Shown: positions 1 to 7,558 of the stretch, in pieces
Layout of the letters: every line of letters starts with the position of its first letter
Position numbering within the stretch: position 1 is the first letter of the stretch
Source: Thermosediminibacter oceani DSM 16646
Lineage (GTDB): Bacteria; Bacillota; Thermosediminibacteria; Thermosediminibacterales; Thermosediminibacteraceae
Reading direction: 5' to 3'
NCBI RefSeq assembly: GCF_000144645.1
Contig: NC_014377.1
Location: 1,178,001 to 1,242,000, forward strand
DNA length: 64,000 bases
Notes under the pieces: model-generated
Told to the model about the DNA's origin: nothing
What the model saw: only the letters and a program-made list of their open reading frames with translations
Database searches by the model: none
Made by a program: the position numbers and the translations under genes

Positions 1-13
1 GATCGACTTTCAT
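1..13 (-). CDS. 5' end of an unidentified gene cut by the window edge
   Basis: Only the first four codons (Met-Lys-Val-Asp) are inside the window. The start is supported by a GGAGG Shine-Dalgarno at positions 21-25, seven bases upstream of the ATG. It lies downstream of spoVS and is separated from it by a terminator, so it is probably expressed at least partly on its own. The product cannot be identified from four residues. Confidence 0.5.
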
Positions 14-31
14 TCTTTCGCCTCCAAAATC

Positions 32-61
32 TAAAAAGCCTGTTTATTAAATAAACAGGCT
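32..61 (-). terminator. Rho-independent terminator after spoVS
   Basis: A perfect 12-bp inverted repeat (37-48 and 50-61, single-base loop) is followed on the minus strand by a run of five T. It lies just past the spoVS stop codon and before the next gene start. Confidence 0.85.
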
Positions 62-107
62 AAAATGCTAATAATCCACCAAACAACACCACATTATTTT
101 TGGTCTA

Positions 108-368
108 TTAACGGGGTTCTACAATTAGTTTTATGGCCGTTCTCTGCTGACCATCTATTTCTATATCCGTAAATGCCGGAATGCATATCAAATCTATTCC
201 GCTAGGGGCTACATATCCTCTGGCAATGGCTATTGCTTTTACTGCCTGATTCAAAGCCCCGGCTCCGATTATTTGAATTTCTGCTCCTCCTTTTTCTCTT
301 ATTACACCGGCTAAGGCTCCAGCTACTGCATTAGGATTGGATTTAGCCGATACTTTTAATACTTCCAT
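108..368 (-). CDS. spoVS: Stage V sporulation protein S
   Basis: A small Alba-like protein of 86 residues, the normal length for SpoVS, which is highly conserved in spore formers. Mutants in Bacillus are affected in coat assembly and engulfment-stage development. The whole protein is one domain starting MEVLKVSAKSNPNAVAGALA and containing the family's GGAEIQIIGAGALNQAVKA stretch. The start is fixed by an AAGGAGG Shine-Dalgarno seven to eight bases upstream. It follows ymdB, as in Bacillus and many Clostridia (rny-ymdB-spoVS). Its own sigma-H-type promoter lies at 404-432, which agrees with the known sigma-H dependence of spoVS in Bacillus subtilis. Identification is certain; its molecular role is still unclear in the literature. 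Confidence 0.96.
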   Translation of the reverse strand: MEVLKVSAKSNPNAVAGALAGVIREKGGAEIQIIGAGALNQAVKAIAIARGYVAPSGIDLICIPAFTDIEIDGQQRTAIKLIVEPR

Positions 369-403
369 TTGTGAATTCCTCCTTATATCATTTGCTAATT
401 AAA

Positions 404-432
404 TTATTCTATGTGTTTTGGTAAATTCCTGT
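404..432 (-). promoter_or_regulatory. Sigma-H promoter of spoVS
   Basis: Read on the minus strand, the -35 box ACAGGAATT (424-432) and the -10 box ATAGAATAA (404-412) are 11 bases apart. They match the Bacillus sigma-H consensus RNAGGAWWW-N11/12-RNNGAATWW at every defined position. The -10 box is about 35 bases from the spoVS start. Transcription by sigma-H is inferred from the match and from the known regulation of spoVS. Confidence 0.85.
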
Positions 433-452
433 TATTTTAGGAAGAATTTTAA

Positions 453-1238
453 TTATTTTATATTTATCCTTTGAATTTTTCGGGCAAGACCTGATGTATT
501 ATCTATTTCAACGACAATGGCATTGAGCTGGGATATGCCTTTGGCCACTTCGAACTTGCTGGGCATCTGTGTCAGGAATTTTCTTATTACGGGCTCACGT
601 TCAATACCGAGGATCGAATCGTAAGCTCCGGTCATTCCGACATCGGTTATATAAGCGGTTCCTTCAGGCAGTATTCTCTCGTCGGCGGTCTGTACATGGG
701 TATGGGTGCCGGCAACCAGGGATACTCTGCCGTCAAGGTACCACCCCATGGCCTGTTTTTCCGAGGTGGCTTCCGCGTGAAAATCTACTACTATTATATT
801 TGTAACTTTTTTGAGCTTTTCTAGCTCTCTGTCAGCGGCACGGAAAGGACAGTCCAGGCTTGGCATGAATACCCTTCCGGAAATATTAAGTATTCCTATT
901 CTTAAACCTTCGTCTATGTCCACAACCTGCGAACCTCTTCCGGGCGTTCCCGGTGGATAATTGGCCGGCCGTACCATTCTTAACTCTTCTTCTATAAAGT
1001 TAAATACGTCCTTATTATCCCAGACGTGATTCCCCATCGTTAGAAAATCTATTCCGCATGCGAAAAGTTCCTCCGCGATTTTTTTTGTAATGCCGTTACC
1101 TCCTGCGGCATTTTCAGCATTGGCTATAACGAAATCTATATTTAATGATTTTCTAAGATCAGGAAGAGTTTCTCTTATAATACTCCTGCCAGGTCTTCCT
1201 ACTATGTCTCCTATTAACATTATGTTCAATGTTTTCAA
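453..1238 (-). CDS. ymdB: YmdB-family 2',3'-cyclic nucleotide phosphodiesterase
   Basis: A metallophosphoesterase of 261 residues, full length for the TIGR00282/YmdB family. In Bacillus YmdB hydrolyses 2',3'-cyclic nucleotides and affects biofilm and motility decisions. The metal-binding motifs are all visible: GDIVGRPGR near residue 10, NAENAAGG near 40, GNHVWDN near 69, DFHAEATSEK near 152 and GTHTHVQTAD near 177. The start has a Shine-Dalgarno-like AAAGGAGTTG just upstream. It lies 45 bp downstream of rny, behind a terminator that overlaps the rny stop, so read-through must feed it unless it has its own promoter. The rny-ymdB-spoVS order is conserved in Firmicutes. Confidence 0.95.
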   Translation of the reverse strand: MKTLNIMLIGDIVGRPGRSIIRETLPDLRKSLNIDFVIANAENAAGGNGITKKIAEELFACGIDFLTMGNHVWDNKDVFNFIEEELRMVRPANYPPGTPGRGSQVVDIDEGLRIGILNISGRVFMPSLDCPFRAADRELEKLKKVTNIIVVDFHAEATSEKQAMGWYLDGRVSLVAGTHTHVQTADERILPEGTAYITDVGMTGAYDSILGIEREPVIRKFLTQMPSKFEVAKGISQLNAIVVEIDNTSGLARKIQRINIK

Positions 1239-1255
1239 CTCCTTTTACATTTTGC

Positions 1256-1285
1256 AAAAAAAGTGCGCAAAGGCTGCGCACTTTT
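1256..1285 (-). terminator. Terminator overlapping the end of rny
   Basis: An 11-bp stem AAAAGTGCGCA / TGCGCACTTTT (1259-1269 and 1275-1285) with a 5-base loop is followed on the minus strand by a T run. It overlaps the rny stop codon and lies about 20 bp before ymdB, so ymdB and spoVS levels may depend on read-through. Confidence 0.8.
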
Positions 1286-2816
1286 ATTTTGCATATTCAG
1301 TAGCTCTGGTTTCTCTTATTACGTTAACCTTAATCTGGCCCGGATATTCAAGTTCTTCTTCAACTTTTTTCGCGATGCTTCTCGCGAGCTCTATGGCTCC
1401 TAAATCATCCACTTCTTCAGGTTTTACCATTATCCGCACTTCGCGACCTGCCTGAATAGCGTAGGCTTTTTCAACACCTTTAAACGAATTGGCAATTGCT
1501 TCAAGTTTTTCCAGCCTTTTAATATAAGCTTCCAGGGTCTCTCTGCGAGCGCCCGGCCTGGCCGCTGAAATAGCGTCAGCCGCCTGAACCAATATGGCTT
1601 CAATTGTCATCGGTTCTACATCGTTGTGGTGAGCCGCTATAGCATTCACCACTTCGGGAGATTCACCGTATTTTCTAGCAAGTTCCGCACCTATCAGCGC
1701 ATGAGGACCTTCTATATCCTGATCGACGCTCTTTCCTATATCGTGCAGCAAACCGGCCCTTTTGGTTATCTGCACATCTACTCCGAGTTCTGCCGCCATG
1801 GCTGCTGCCAGGTGAGCAACTTCTATGGAATGCTGCAGCACGTTCTGCCCGTAGCTGGTCCTAAATTTAAGTTTACCCATATATCGGATAAGATCGCTGT
1901 GGAGGCCGTGAATGCCCGTATCGAAGGTAGCTTTTTCTCCTTCTTCCCGTATAATGTTTTCAATCTCCTTCTGAGCTTTCTCTACCATTTCTTCGATTCT
2001 TGCTGGATGGATTCTACCGTCAATAATTAGTTTCTCGAGAGCTATTTTTGCTATCTGGCGCTTTATGGGGTCGAAAGCGGAAAGGATAACGGCTTCAGGA
2101 GTATCATCGATTATCAGATCTACACCCGTTAATGTTTCGAGAGCCCTTATATTTCTTCCTTCCCTACCTATGATCCTGCCCTTCATCTCATCGTTGGGTA
2201 GAGTCACAACCGACACGGTGGTTTCCGCAACATAGTCGGCGGCACACTTTTGGATAGCATAAGATATTATCTCTCTAGCTTTTTTCTGTGCTTCCTCCTT
2301 TGCCTGTGCTTCTATCTCCTTTATCATCATTGCCGCTTCGTGGCGGATTTCTTCTTTAACCTTGTTAAGCAAGAACTCTTTAGCTTCATCGGAAGTCATT
2401 CCTGAGATTCGTTCAAGTTCGCTCAGCTGTTTCTTGTAAAGCTCATTGACGTTGTCGTAAAGTCTGTTGATTTCCATTTCTTTTTTGGCTATAGAGTCTT
2501 CTTTTTTTTCCAGCATCTCGGCTTTTCTGTCTAGAGCTTCTTCTTTCTGGACCAACCTCCGCTCCGACCGCTGGAGCTCGTTCCTTCTTTCCTTCAACTC
2601 CTTTTCGAAATCGTTTTTTAGCTTTAAGATTTCTTCTTTAGCTTCTACCAGTGCTTCCCTCTTTATCGACTCGGCCTTGTCTTCTGCTTCTTTTATTATC
2701 TTTTTAGCTGCTTCTTCGGCAGAGATTATTTTGGCTTCGGCAATGTATTTTCGTATAAAATAGCCAATAACAAAAGCTATTAATCCAACAACTGTATATA
2801 TCAGTACATAAGTAAT
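1284..2816 (-). CDS. rny: Ribonuclease Y, probable AUU start
   Basis: The membrane-anchored endoribonuclease that initiates mRNA decay in Firmicutes. From N to C it has a hydrophobic anchor (about residues 3-22), a long charged coiled coil, a KH domain with the motif [15 protein letters not shown], and an HD domain with LLHDIGK and AAHHND metal ligands. Only TTG at 2597 and codons downstream are standard starts, and using them would remove the anchor and most of the coil. The open frame continues upstream to an in-frame stop at 2823-2825 with no ATG, GTG or TTG. The ATT at 2814-2816 sits nine bases after a strong AAGGAGG (2826-2832), giving 510 residues (Bacillus subtilis has 520). I therefore call an AUU start. 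A base error at that codon would be the alternative. Confidence 0.85.
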   Translation of the reverse strand: MTYVLIYTVVGLIAFVIGYFIRKYIAEAKIISAEEAAKKIIKEAEDKAESIKREALVEAKEEILKLKNDFEKELKERRNELQRSERRLVQKEEALDRKAEMLEKKEDSIAKKEMEINRLYDNVNELYKKQLSELERISGMTSDEAKEFLLNKVKEEIRHEAAMMIKEIEAQAKEEAQKKAREIISYAIQKCAADYVAETTVSVVTLPNDEMKGRIIGREGRNIRALETLTGVDLIIDDTPEAVILSAFDPIKRQIAKIALEKLIIDGRIHPARIEEMVEKAQKEIENIIREEGEKATFDTGIHGLHSDLIRYMGKLKFRTSYGQNVLQHSIEVAHLAAAMAAELGVDVQITKRAGLLHDIGKSVDQDIEGPHALIGAELARKYGESPEVVNAIAAHHNDVEPMTIEAILVQAADAISAARPGARRETLEAYIKRLEKLEAIANSFKGVEKAYAIQAGREVRIMVKPEEVDDLGAIELARSIAKKVEEELEYPGQIKVNVIRETRATEYAK

Positions 2817-2862
2817 ACTTGTTCACCTCCTTGTAAATCTGGTGTAAAAGGAAAGATAAAAC

Positions 2863-2883
2863 AAAAAACCGAGGGGAACTCGG
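2863..2883 (-). terminator. Terminator upstream of rny
   Basis: The stem CCGAG/CTCGG (2869-2873, 2879-2883) with a 5-base loop is followed on the minus strand by TTTTTT. It would end transcription coming from the recA-sbcD-sbcC direction, now interrupted by the insertion sequence. The stem is short, so confidence is moderate. From 2884 to 3004 I see no gene. Confidence 0.6.
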
Positions 2884-3004
2884 CTTTTAAAATAGAGTAA
2901 TACTCTAATTTAATTTATTTCGTGCCCCCAAACCTCCTAAAGCCACTTCAATGTATAAAGCTTCCTATTTCATTTTATACTTTTTTGATATCCATGTCAA
3001 GCAA

Positions 3005-3019
3005 GACTAATATTGGAAT
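3005..3019. repeat. Left target-site duplication of the insertion sequence
   Basis: The 15 bases GACTAATATTGGAAT are repeated exactly at 4178-4192, immediately outside the other end of the element. A 15-bp duplication is at the upper end of what IS481-family elements make. Confidence 0.85.
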
Positions 3020-4177
3020 TGTAGATGAGCCACAGTTTCGTTCACACTACTTTATTAAAGTGAAAAAGACATTGCAAAGGGTGGGTATCCCTGGGGTATT
3101 ATGGATATGGAACAACAGAAACCCACTAAGGAGGGATCCCACCCAATGACATTATACCAAAAACTTAAAGCTTCGGGTAATCCCCAGGCTGTTGCTCAAA
3201 TCACTATCTCTTTACTTGAGTCTCATTCCGTTAAAGAAACCGCTAAAATCTTGGGTGTTACTCCAAGATGGGTGTATAAATTAAGAGAGCGTTTCAGGCT
3301 TTCTAATGGGGATATATCGGCCTGTATCAAAAAACGAGGACCTAAATTCCGCATGCCTAACAGAACTCCGGAGCACATCGAAAATTTGGTCGTTACTCTG
3401 GCAGCCGTAAACACAAGACGCTTACCGGCTCCCGCCGATTTGCTACAGATTTCTCCGCCTTCGAACCTTTGCAGCTCTGGCAGATCGATGCAAAACATAT
3501 CGCCGATCAATCGGCTTTGCCTCCCGAAGCTTATGCATCTATTTTCAAAAATAAGCTGCCTCCTTTTCAGTTCACTGCTATTGATATTAAAACAAGGTTG
3601 CGCTTTATTGCGTATGCCGATTCTCTCGATTTTAAAAATGGGTTGACTTTCATGCTGCTTGTGGCAGCCTGGCTTAGAGCCTTCGGTGTAAAACATCAAC
3701 TCTTCTTTCAAACAGACAATGGAGCAGAGTTCGGAGGCAGTGCCGGCTCTCGTAAAAGAAAACTCATTCAAAAACTTATTTTCGATCATTGGAACGTATC
3801 TTTGCTTAATATCCCGGAAAGGAATAAGGAAACAAATTGCTTCGTTGAACGCTCTCACCGCACTGATGATGAGGAGTTTTACGCTTTAAACTTGAAAAAA
3901 GTAACTTCAAGGACTTCATTCCTAAAGATGGCTCAAAATTGGATACTATATTTCAACTACAGGCGGCCGCATTTTGGCAAAAACATGAATGGAATGACTC
4001 CTGTTGAGGCGTTGAAGTTTTATCGCTGCTTTTATCATCCTGCAATTGGTTCTATGCCTGTAGTTGTTTTGGATCAGCTTTCTAATTACACTTCTTTGCT
4101 TTTTGACATCTCTTCTTTGCCCTGGGATAACCTGCCCAGAAATAAAAAGCTATTGAACGAAACTATGGCACATTACA
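3020..4177 (+). mobile_element. IS481-like insertion sequence, 1,158 bp
   Basis: The element begins with TGT and ends with ACA, and is bounded by about 24-bp imperfect terminal inverted repeats. The left end 3020-3044 (TGTAGATGAGCCACAGTTTC and on) matches the reverse complement of the right end 4153-4177 apart from one indel and two mismatches. Exact 15-bp target duplications flank it. It carries one transposase coding region on the plus strand, the only plus-strand gene in the window. It inserted at the extreme 3' end of the sbcC C-terminal gene and now supplies that gene's stop codon. Family assignment (IS481, DDE transposase with an N-terminal helix-turn-helix) is by general resemblance. 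Confidence 0.85.
3146..4177 (+). pseudogene. Frameshifted DDE transposase of the IS481-like element
   Basis: Translation starts at ATG 3146 behind AAGGAGGG. The first frame encodes a helix-turn-helix region (about 80 residues, including VKETAKILGVTPRWVYKLRE). Homology then moves to another frame around 3400, where the integrase core follows with QIDAKHIAD, QTDNGAEF and NCFVERSHRTDDEEFY, which carry the three acidic residues of a DDE catalytic triad. The linker between the two domains looks shorter than usual, so an internal deletion that also broke the frame is likely. The second frame has no stop before the element ends and runs on into the flanking DNA to 4401. A programmed frameshift is possible, but I see no slippery heptamer. 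Probably inactive. Confidence 0.7.
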
Positions 4178-4847
4178 GACTAATATTGGAATTGCAGACA
4201 GTAACAACGCTCTTACCGTCTTTTAACTCTACCTTGTATGCCAAATCCGCAATTTCGCTTAAAAACTGGTTGTGGGTTACCATGATTATCTGCCTTCTGA
4301 ATACTTGGCTAACTTGTTTCAAAAATTGGGCTACGTTTGAAATGTACTCGCTGCTGACGTGCTTTGCCGGCTCGTCCAGGATAATCGGCCCGTTTATGTA
4401 GGTATTGCTGCACTGTATTACAGCTATTCTCAAAGCCAGCGAAATTACGTCAACGATACCGCCGCCTCTAGCATCCTGAGGTTTCGTCGTTATTCTGTTG
4501 TCGCCGTACGACGAAACGACGTAAAACTCAGCCTCGGGTCTTCCCCTTACCTCGCTGAGCTCAATCTTAAACTCGATATTTTCTCCAAATATAAACTGTA
4601 GACATCGGGTTACTAACATTTCTATCTGTTGCTTCGCCTGTTCGCGGGCGTATTCGGAAGTTTTCTGAAGCAGTATTCGTACCTGTTCCAATAGATCTGT
4701 TTTTCTTTTTAATTCTTCTAATTGTACAATTCTGTTCTTTTTATCTTCTTCTAACTTATCCCTAATGCTTTTCCTTGCCGTGTAATCCAAGACGAGTTCG
4801 TTGGTTTTCCTCTCGAGCTTTTCTATAGTTTCTTCGAATTCTTGCAT
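4173..4847 (-). CDS. C-terminal half of a split Rad50/SbcC-type ATPase
   Basis: 224 residues. The first ~80 are charged coiled coil. The rest is the C-terminal lobe of an ABC/SMC-type ATPase: a signature-like DARGGGIVDVISLALRIA at 125-142, Walker B GPIILDEP at 153-160 followed by a D-loop-like stretch, and an H-loop MVTHNQ near 189. It has no Walker A, which is encoded two genes upstream. It starts 13 bp after the 78-aa coil gene with its own GGGGTGA Shine-Dalgarno. The stop codon (4173-4175) lies inside the right inverted repeat of the insertion sequence. Joining the flanks without the element would end the protein ...Ser-Leu-Ala instead of ...Ser-Leu, so the insertion cost one residue and the gene is very probably still functional. 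Confidence 0.8.
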   Translation of the reverse strand: MQEFEETIEKLERKTNELVLDYTARKSIRDKLEEDKKNRIVQLEELKRKTDLLEQVRILLQKTSEYAREQAKQQIEMLVTRCLQFIFGENIEFKIELSEVRGRPEAEFYVVSSYGDNRITTKPQDARGGGIVDVISLALRIAVIQCSNTYINGPIILDEPAKHVSSEYISNVAQFLKQVSQVFRRQIIMVTHNQFLSEIADLAYKVELKDGKSVVTVCNSNISL

Positions 4848-4860
4848 ATTTTCATCACCC

Positions 4861-5097
4861 CTATAATTCTTCGGGGAGGAGTTTCCTGGCTTTCTCGATG
4901 AGCGAATTTATCTCTCTGGTAAGGTTTTCAATTTCCGCATCCAGGTTTTCCGGTTTGACGTTCAGTTTATCGAGTTCGTCGAGAAGTTGTTGTCTTTGCT
5001 TCTGAAGCTCTTCTAGCCGGGCTTCAGCTTTATACCTCATCGCCTTAGCCTTATCTATTTTCATCTTCAGTTCCTGTATCTCTTTTTCAGCGTCCAT
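4861..5097 (-). CDS. Small coiled-coil protein between the two halves of split SbcC
   Basis: 78 residues, almost entirely Lys/Glu/Leu-rich heptad-like sequence from MDAEKEIQELKMKIDKAKAM to the C-terminus, with no cysteines and no catalytic motif. It starts 3 bp after the stop of the Walker A half and ends 13 bp before the Walker B half, in the same orientation. The likely role, from position and composition, is an arm segment of the Rad50-like coiled coil made as a separate chain. It does not look like a frameshift, because both neighbours have their own starts and Shine-Dalgarno-like sequences. I do not recognise a named family. Confidence 0.6.
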   Translation of the reverse strand: MDAEKEIQELKMKIDKAKAMRYKAEARLEELQKQRQQLLDELDKLNVKPENLDAEIENLTREINSLIEKARKLLPEEL

Positions 5098-5100
5098 GAA

Positions 5101-6552
5101 TCATCCCCCGCTTTTTAATATTTCCGCTGCTATTTTTTCAGCTCTGGTATCGTCAATGGGATTCATACATGTAGGGCATTTAGAAAGCCTTCTTAGAAGG
5201 GCCGCATAACTTGAGGCAAGACTAGCCAACTCTTTATAAACCTGATCTAAATAGGTTTGACCTCTGGATATCACGGACTCTACGTCTTTTAAAGACTGCT
5301 TAAGCGATTTGAGAGAGGACAGTCTCAAATGGAGTTGCGATATTTCGTCGAGGTAAGAATCAACCTCACCTGTGTATTTATATCTTTGGATCTCGCGGTT
5401 TATGAGGTTGATTTGAGACTTTACCCGGTTTTCCCTTTCCTTGATTCTATTTAATTCAGCGAGCTTCATGTAAAGCATTTCTAGCTCGGAAATTAGCTTA
5501 ACGGCTTGAGGTAAGTCTTTGGTTTTTGAAAAGATTTTCTCTATCGCCGATATTTCAGCATCAACTTCCGCCAGTTTTTCCCTCCAAAATTTCAATTTTA
5601 CAAGGTCAGCGAATAAAGCGGAGGCCTGCTGGTGGCAAAGAACCGCCTCTTTTAAGCTGGCGGTTTTTTCTATATTCCTCTTTTCCTTTTCCATTTCTCT
5701 TTCGACGTTTTGCAATCTCGTTCTGCAATCGACGAGGTAAATTCTCACTTTTACAGCATACTCGATTTTTTCCAAGGCGTTTTCGGCATCCGAAACGGAT
5801 TCCAATTTCTTTAAAGTTTCGCTGAGGACCCTTATTTCACTATCGCTCGAAAGGAGCTGTTCTCTTATGCCGGTTAATTTTTTATACAAATGGTTTTTTT
5901 CCTTTAAAATTCCCAGGATGTCTCGGAGCGAATGTATTTTTTTCTCGATGAGGGGAAGGTCCTCGTATTCTCTCAATTTGGTTTTTATTTCTTCCAGTTC
6001 GTTAGCAACAGCCTTGCTTCGTTGCTCGGCCTCAGCAAGGTCCCTTATAGTCGACCTTTGAGCCGCGTCAATGATGTGAATACCTATGAGCCTCCCCAGA
6101 GCCTTTGCTCTGATACCGGCGTTTTCCGATATCAGGAAAGGTCCTTCCAGCTGCTCTGCCAGGTTTACCGCGGCACTGGAATCCCTATCCAGGTATATTT
6201 TGGGTATCCTGTGAGCCCTGACAATTTCAAGGGGCACGGTATTTCCGAAGCCCTCAAATATTTGTTCCTTCCCGTCTTTTCTCAGTATGTACCTGTTCTT
6301 GTTGTTCCCTCTTTCTCTTATTATCACCGTACCGTCGTCCATCTCCACTGACACGCGGCAGAAATTACTGCCTACCGAGATGAAATCGGTACCGCGCGGC
6401 TCATTATATAAAACCCATTTTAATGCCCTGATTATGGCGCTCTTGCCCTGATCGGTAGGTCCCAGTATCACCGTCAAACCTTCGTCAAAGGTTATTTCGG
6501 TATCTTTGTGGGATTGAAAATTTTCAAGCCTGATTTTTTTTATGTAGCCCAA
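5101..6552 (-). CDS. N-terminal half of a split Rad50/SbcC-type ATPase with zinc hook
   Basis: 483 residues. The N-terminal lobe opens with MGYIKKIRLENFQSHKDTEI and has a Walker A GPTDQGKSA at 31-39. A coiled coil of about 300 residues then runs to a zinc-hook motif CPTC at 459-462, 21 residues from the C-terminus. There is no signature motif or Walker B; these are in the 224-aa gene two positions downstream. Whole SbcC/Rad50 proteins are usually 850-1,150 residues, so this is one half. The TTG start directly follows the sbcD stop, which implies translational coupling. Together with SbcD it should form a DNA end-processing or DNA-sensing complex in the cytoplasm. Confidence 0.82.
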   Translation of the reverse strand: MGYIKKIRLENFQSHKDTEITFDEGLTVILGPTDQGKSAIIRALKWVLYNEPRGTDFISVGSNFCRVSVEMDDGTVIIRERGNNKNRYILRKDGKEQIFEGFGNTVPLEIVRAHRIPKIYLDRDSSAAVNLAEQLEGPFLISENAGIRAKALGRLIGIHIIDAAQRSTIRDLAEAEQRSKAVANELEEIKTKLREYEDLPLIEKKIHSLRDILGILKEKNHLYKKLTGIREQLLSSDSEIRVLSETLKKLESVSDAENALEKIEYAVKVRIYLVDCRTRLQNVEREMEKEKRNIEKTASLKEAVLCHQQASALFADLVKLKFWREKLAEVDAEISAIEKIFSKTKDLPQAVKLISELEMLYMKLAELNRIKERENRVKSQINLINREIQRYKYTGEVDSYLDEISQLHLRLSSLKSLKQSLKDVESVISRGQTYLDQVYKELASLASSYAALLRRLSKCPTCMNPIDDTRAEKIAAEILKSGG

Positions 6553-7557
6553 TTAGCTCACCTCGAGGTCTTCACCGTCTTTTTTTGAAATAGTTTCCTG
6601 GACTTCTCCTATCCTTCTCAGCGCCTCTTTGACCACTTCGGCACTGAGGTTCTGTTTTTTCGCTAGTTCGTCGATTATGTTGAATATGTTAGTAAAATTG
6701 TATTCTCCAGCAGAATTTATGCCTTGTATAAATTCGGCCAGTTTTTTCTCTCTGAAAGAGTCGGCCTCCAGTTTCTGCCTGTCAAAGACCTCCTGTCCCG
6801 GAAGGGCACATTTTAGAGCTCTTTTTTTTATTTTGATTCCTTCATTTGTTATGTCGAATAAGATTACCCCTGGTATTCTCGTGAGTTCTGACAGACTGCT
6901 GTCTATTCGCAAAAGACTCCCCGGATTGACGAAGTACTTGTCTTGGATATTAATAATACCAAATCCTGCGTGATAATGACCACAAAGGGTTAAATCAGCC
7001 TCGGTTTTTAGGACGTCTTCGATCAGGGTATAAGAAACTCCGGTAAAAAACGGCTTATCGAGAAGCATCCCGTGAACCACATGCACTGCGAAATTAACGC
7101 CGGGATCTTTTTTTATACAGTAACCGTCTTCTTTACCCTCTTTGTCTAAGCCATAATAATAATGCTGGCCGGTTAGCTGAATTTTAATCCCGTTGTCGTT
7201 AAAGAATATTTTTTCACCCGGATTTATGAGTTTCACGATCCCTATGGAATCCAGAACTCCAAGCATGGTGCGGTTTATAGTAGCCGGATTTTGACCGTAA
7301 ATATCGTGATTGCCTGCAACGGCGTAAATGGGAGCCTTCAAATCTCTTATTAAAACCACAAATTCTCTGATGAGAGAAGGTGATACATCCGGTCTGTCAA
7401 ATATATCTCCTCCATGAAGAACCACATCCACGGCTTCTTCATGGGCTATATCTACTACTTCTCTTATTTTTTTGAAGAGGGTTTCTAGAAAATTATCCTT
7501 GCGATTCTGAGGAATAGTTCCCCTTATATGGGTATCGGTGAAAAACAAAAAACGCAT
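6553..7557 (-). CDS. sbcD: SbcD/Mre11-like DNA repair exonuclease
   Basis: A calcineurin-like metallophosphoesterase of 334 residues. Metal-site motifs are FTDTHIRG near the N-terminus, HGGDIFDRP near 50, VAGNHDIYG near 80, a VVHGMLL histidine near 160 and CGHYHAG near 194. The ATG at 7557 is chosen over upstream in-frame codons because it begins the conserved MRFLFFTDTHIRG strand, has a GAAGGGG Shine-Dalgarno and lies one base after the recA stop. It is followed without a gap by the Walker A half of the split SbcC. The pair would be the Mre11-Rad50 nuclease that opens hairpins and processes double-strand ends. It occupies the slot between recA and rny where many Firmicutes have recX. Confidence 0.87.
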   Translation of the reverse strand: MRFLFFTDTHIRGTIPQNRKDNFLETLFKKIREVVDIAHEEAVDVVLHGGDIFDRPDVSPSLIREFVVLIRDLKAPIYAVAGNHDIYGQNPATINRTMLGVLDSIGIVKLINPGEKIFFNDNGIKIQLTGQHYYYGLDKEGKEDGYCIKKDPGVNFAVHVVHGMLLDKPFFTGVSYTLIEDVLKTEADLTLCGHYHAGFGIINIQDKYFVNPGSLLRIDSSLSELTRIPGVILFDITNEGIKIKKRALKCALPGQEVFDRQKLEADSFREKKLAEFIQGINSAGEYNFTNIFNIIDELAKKQNLSAEVVKEALRRIGEVQETISKKDGEDLEVS

Positions 7558-7558
7558 A

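Noticed and set aside
32..61. Palindrome near the left edge as an integration or attachment site
   Set aside because: It has the stem and T run of an ordinary terminator directly after spoVS.
3469..4401. Whole plus-strand frame running from the transposase into the flanking DNA
   Set aside because: Only the part inside the element (to 4177) is transposase. Beyond that it is an accidental read-through antisense to the split SbcC C-terminal gene.
4861..5097. The 78-aa coil gene as a frameshifted remainder of one continuous sbcC
   Set aside because: Both flanking genes have proper stops, starts and Shine-Dalgarno-like sequences, and no alternative frame joins them smoothly.
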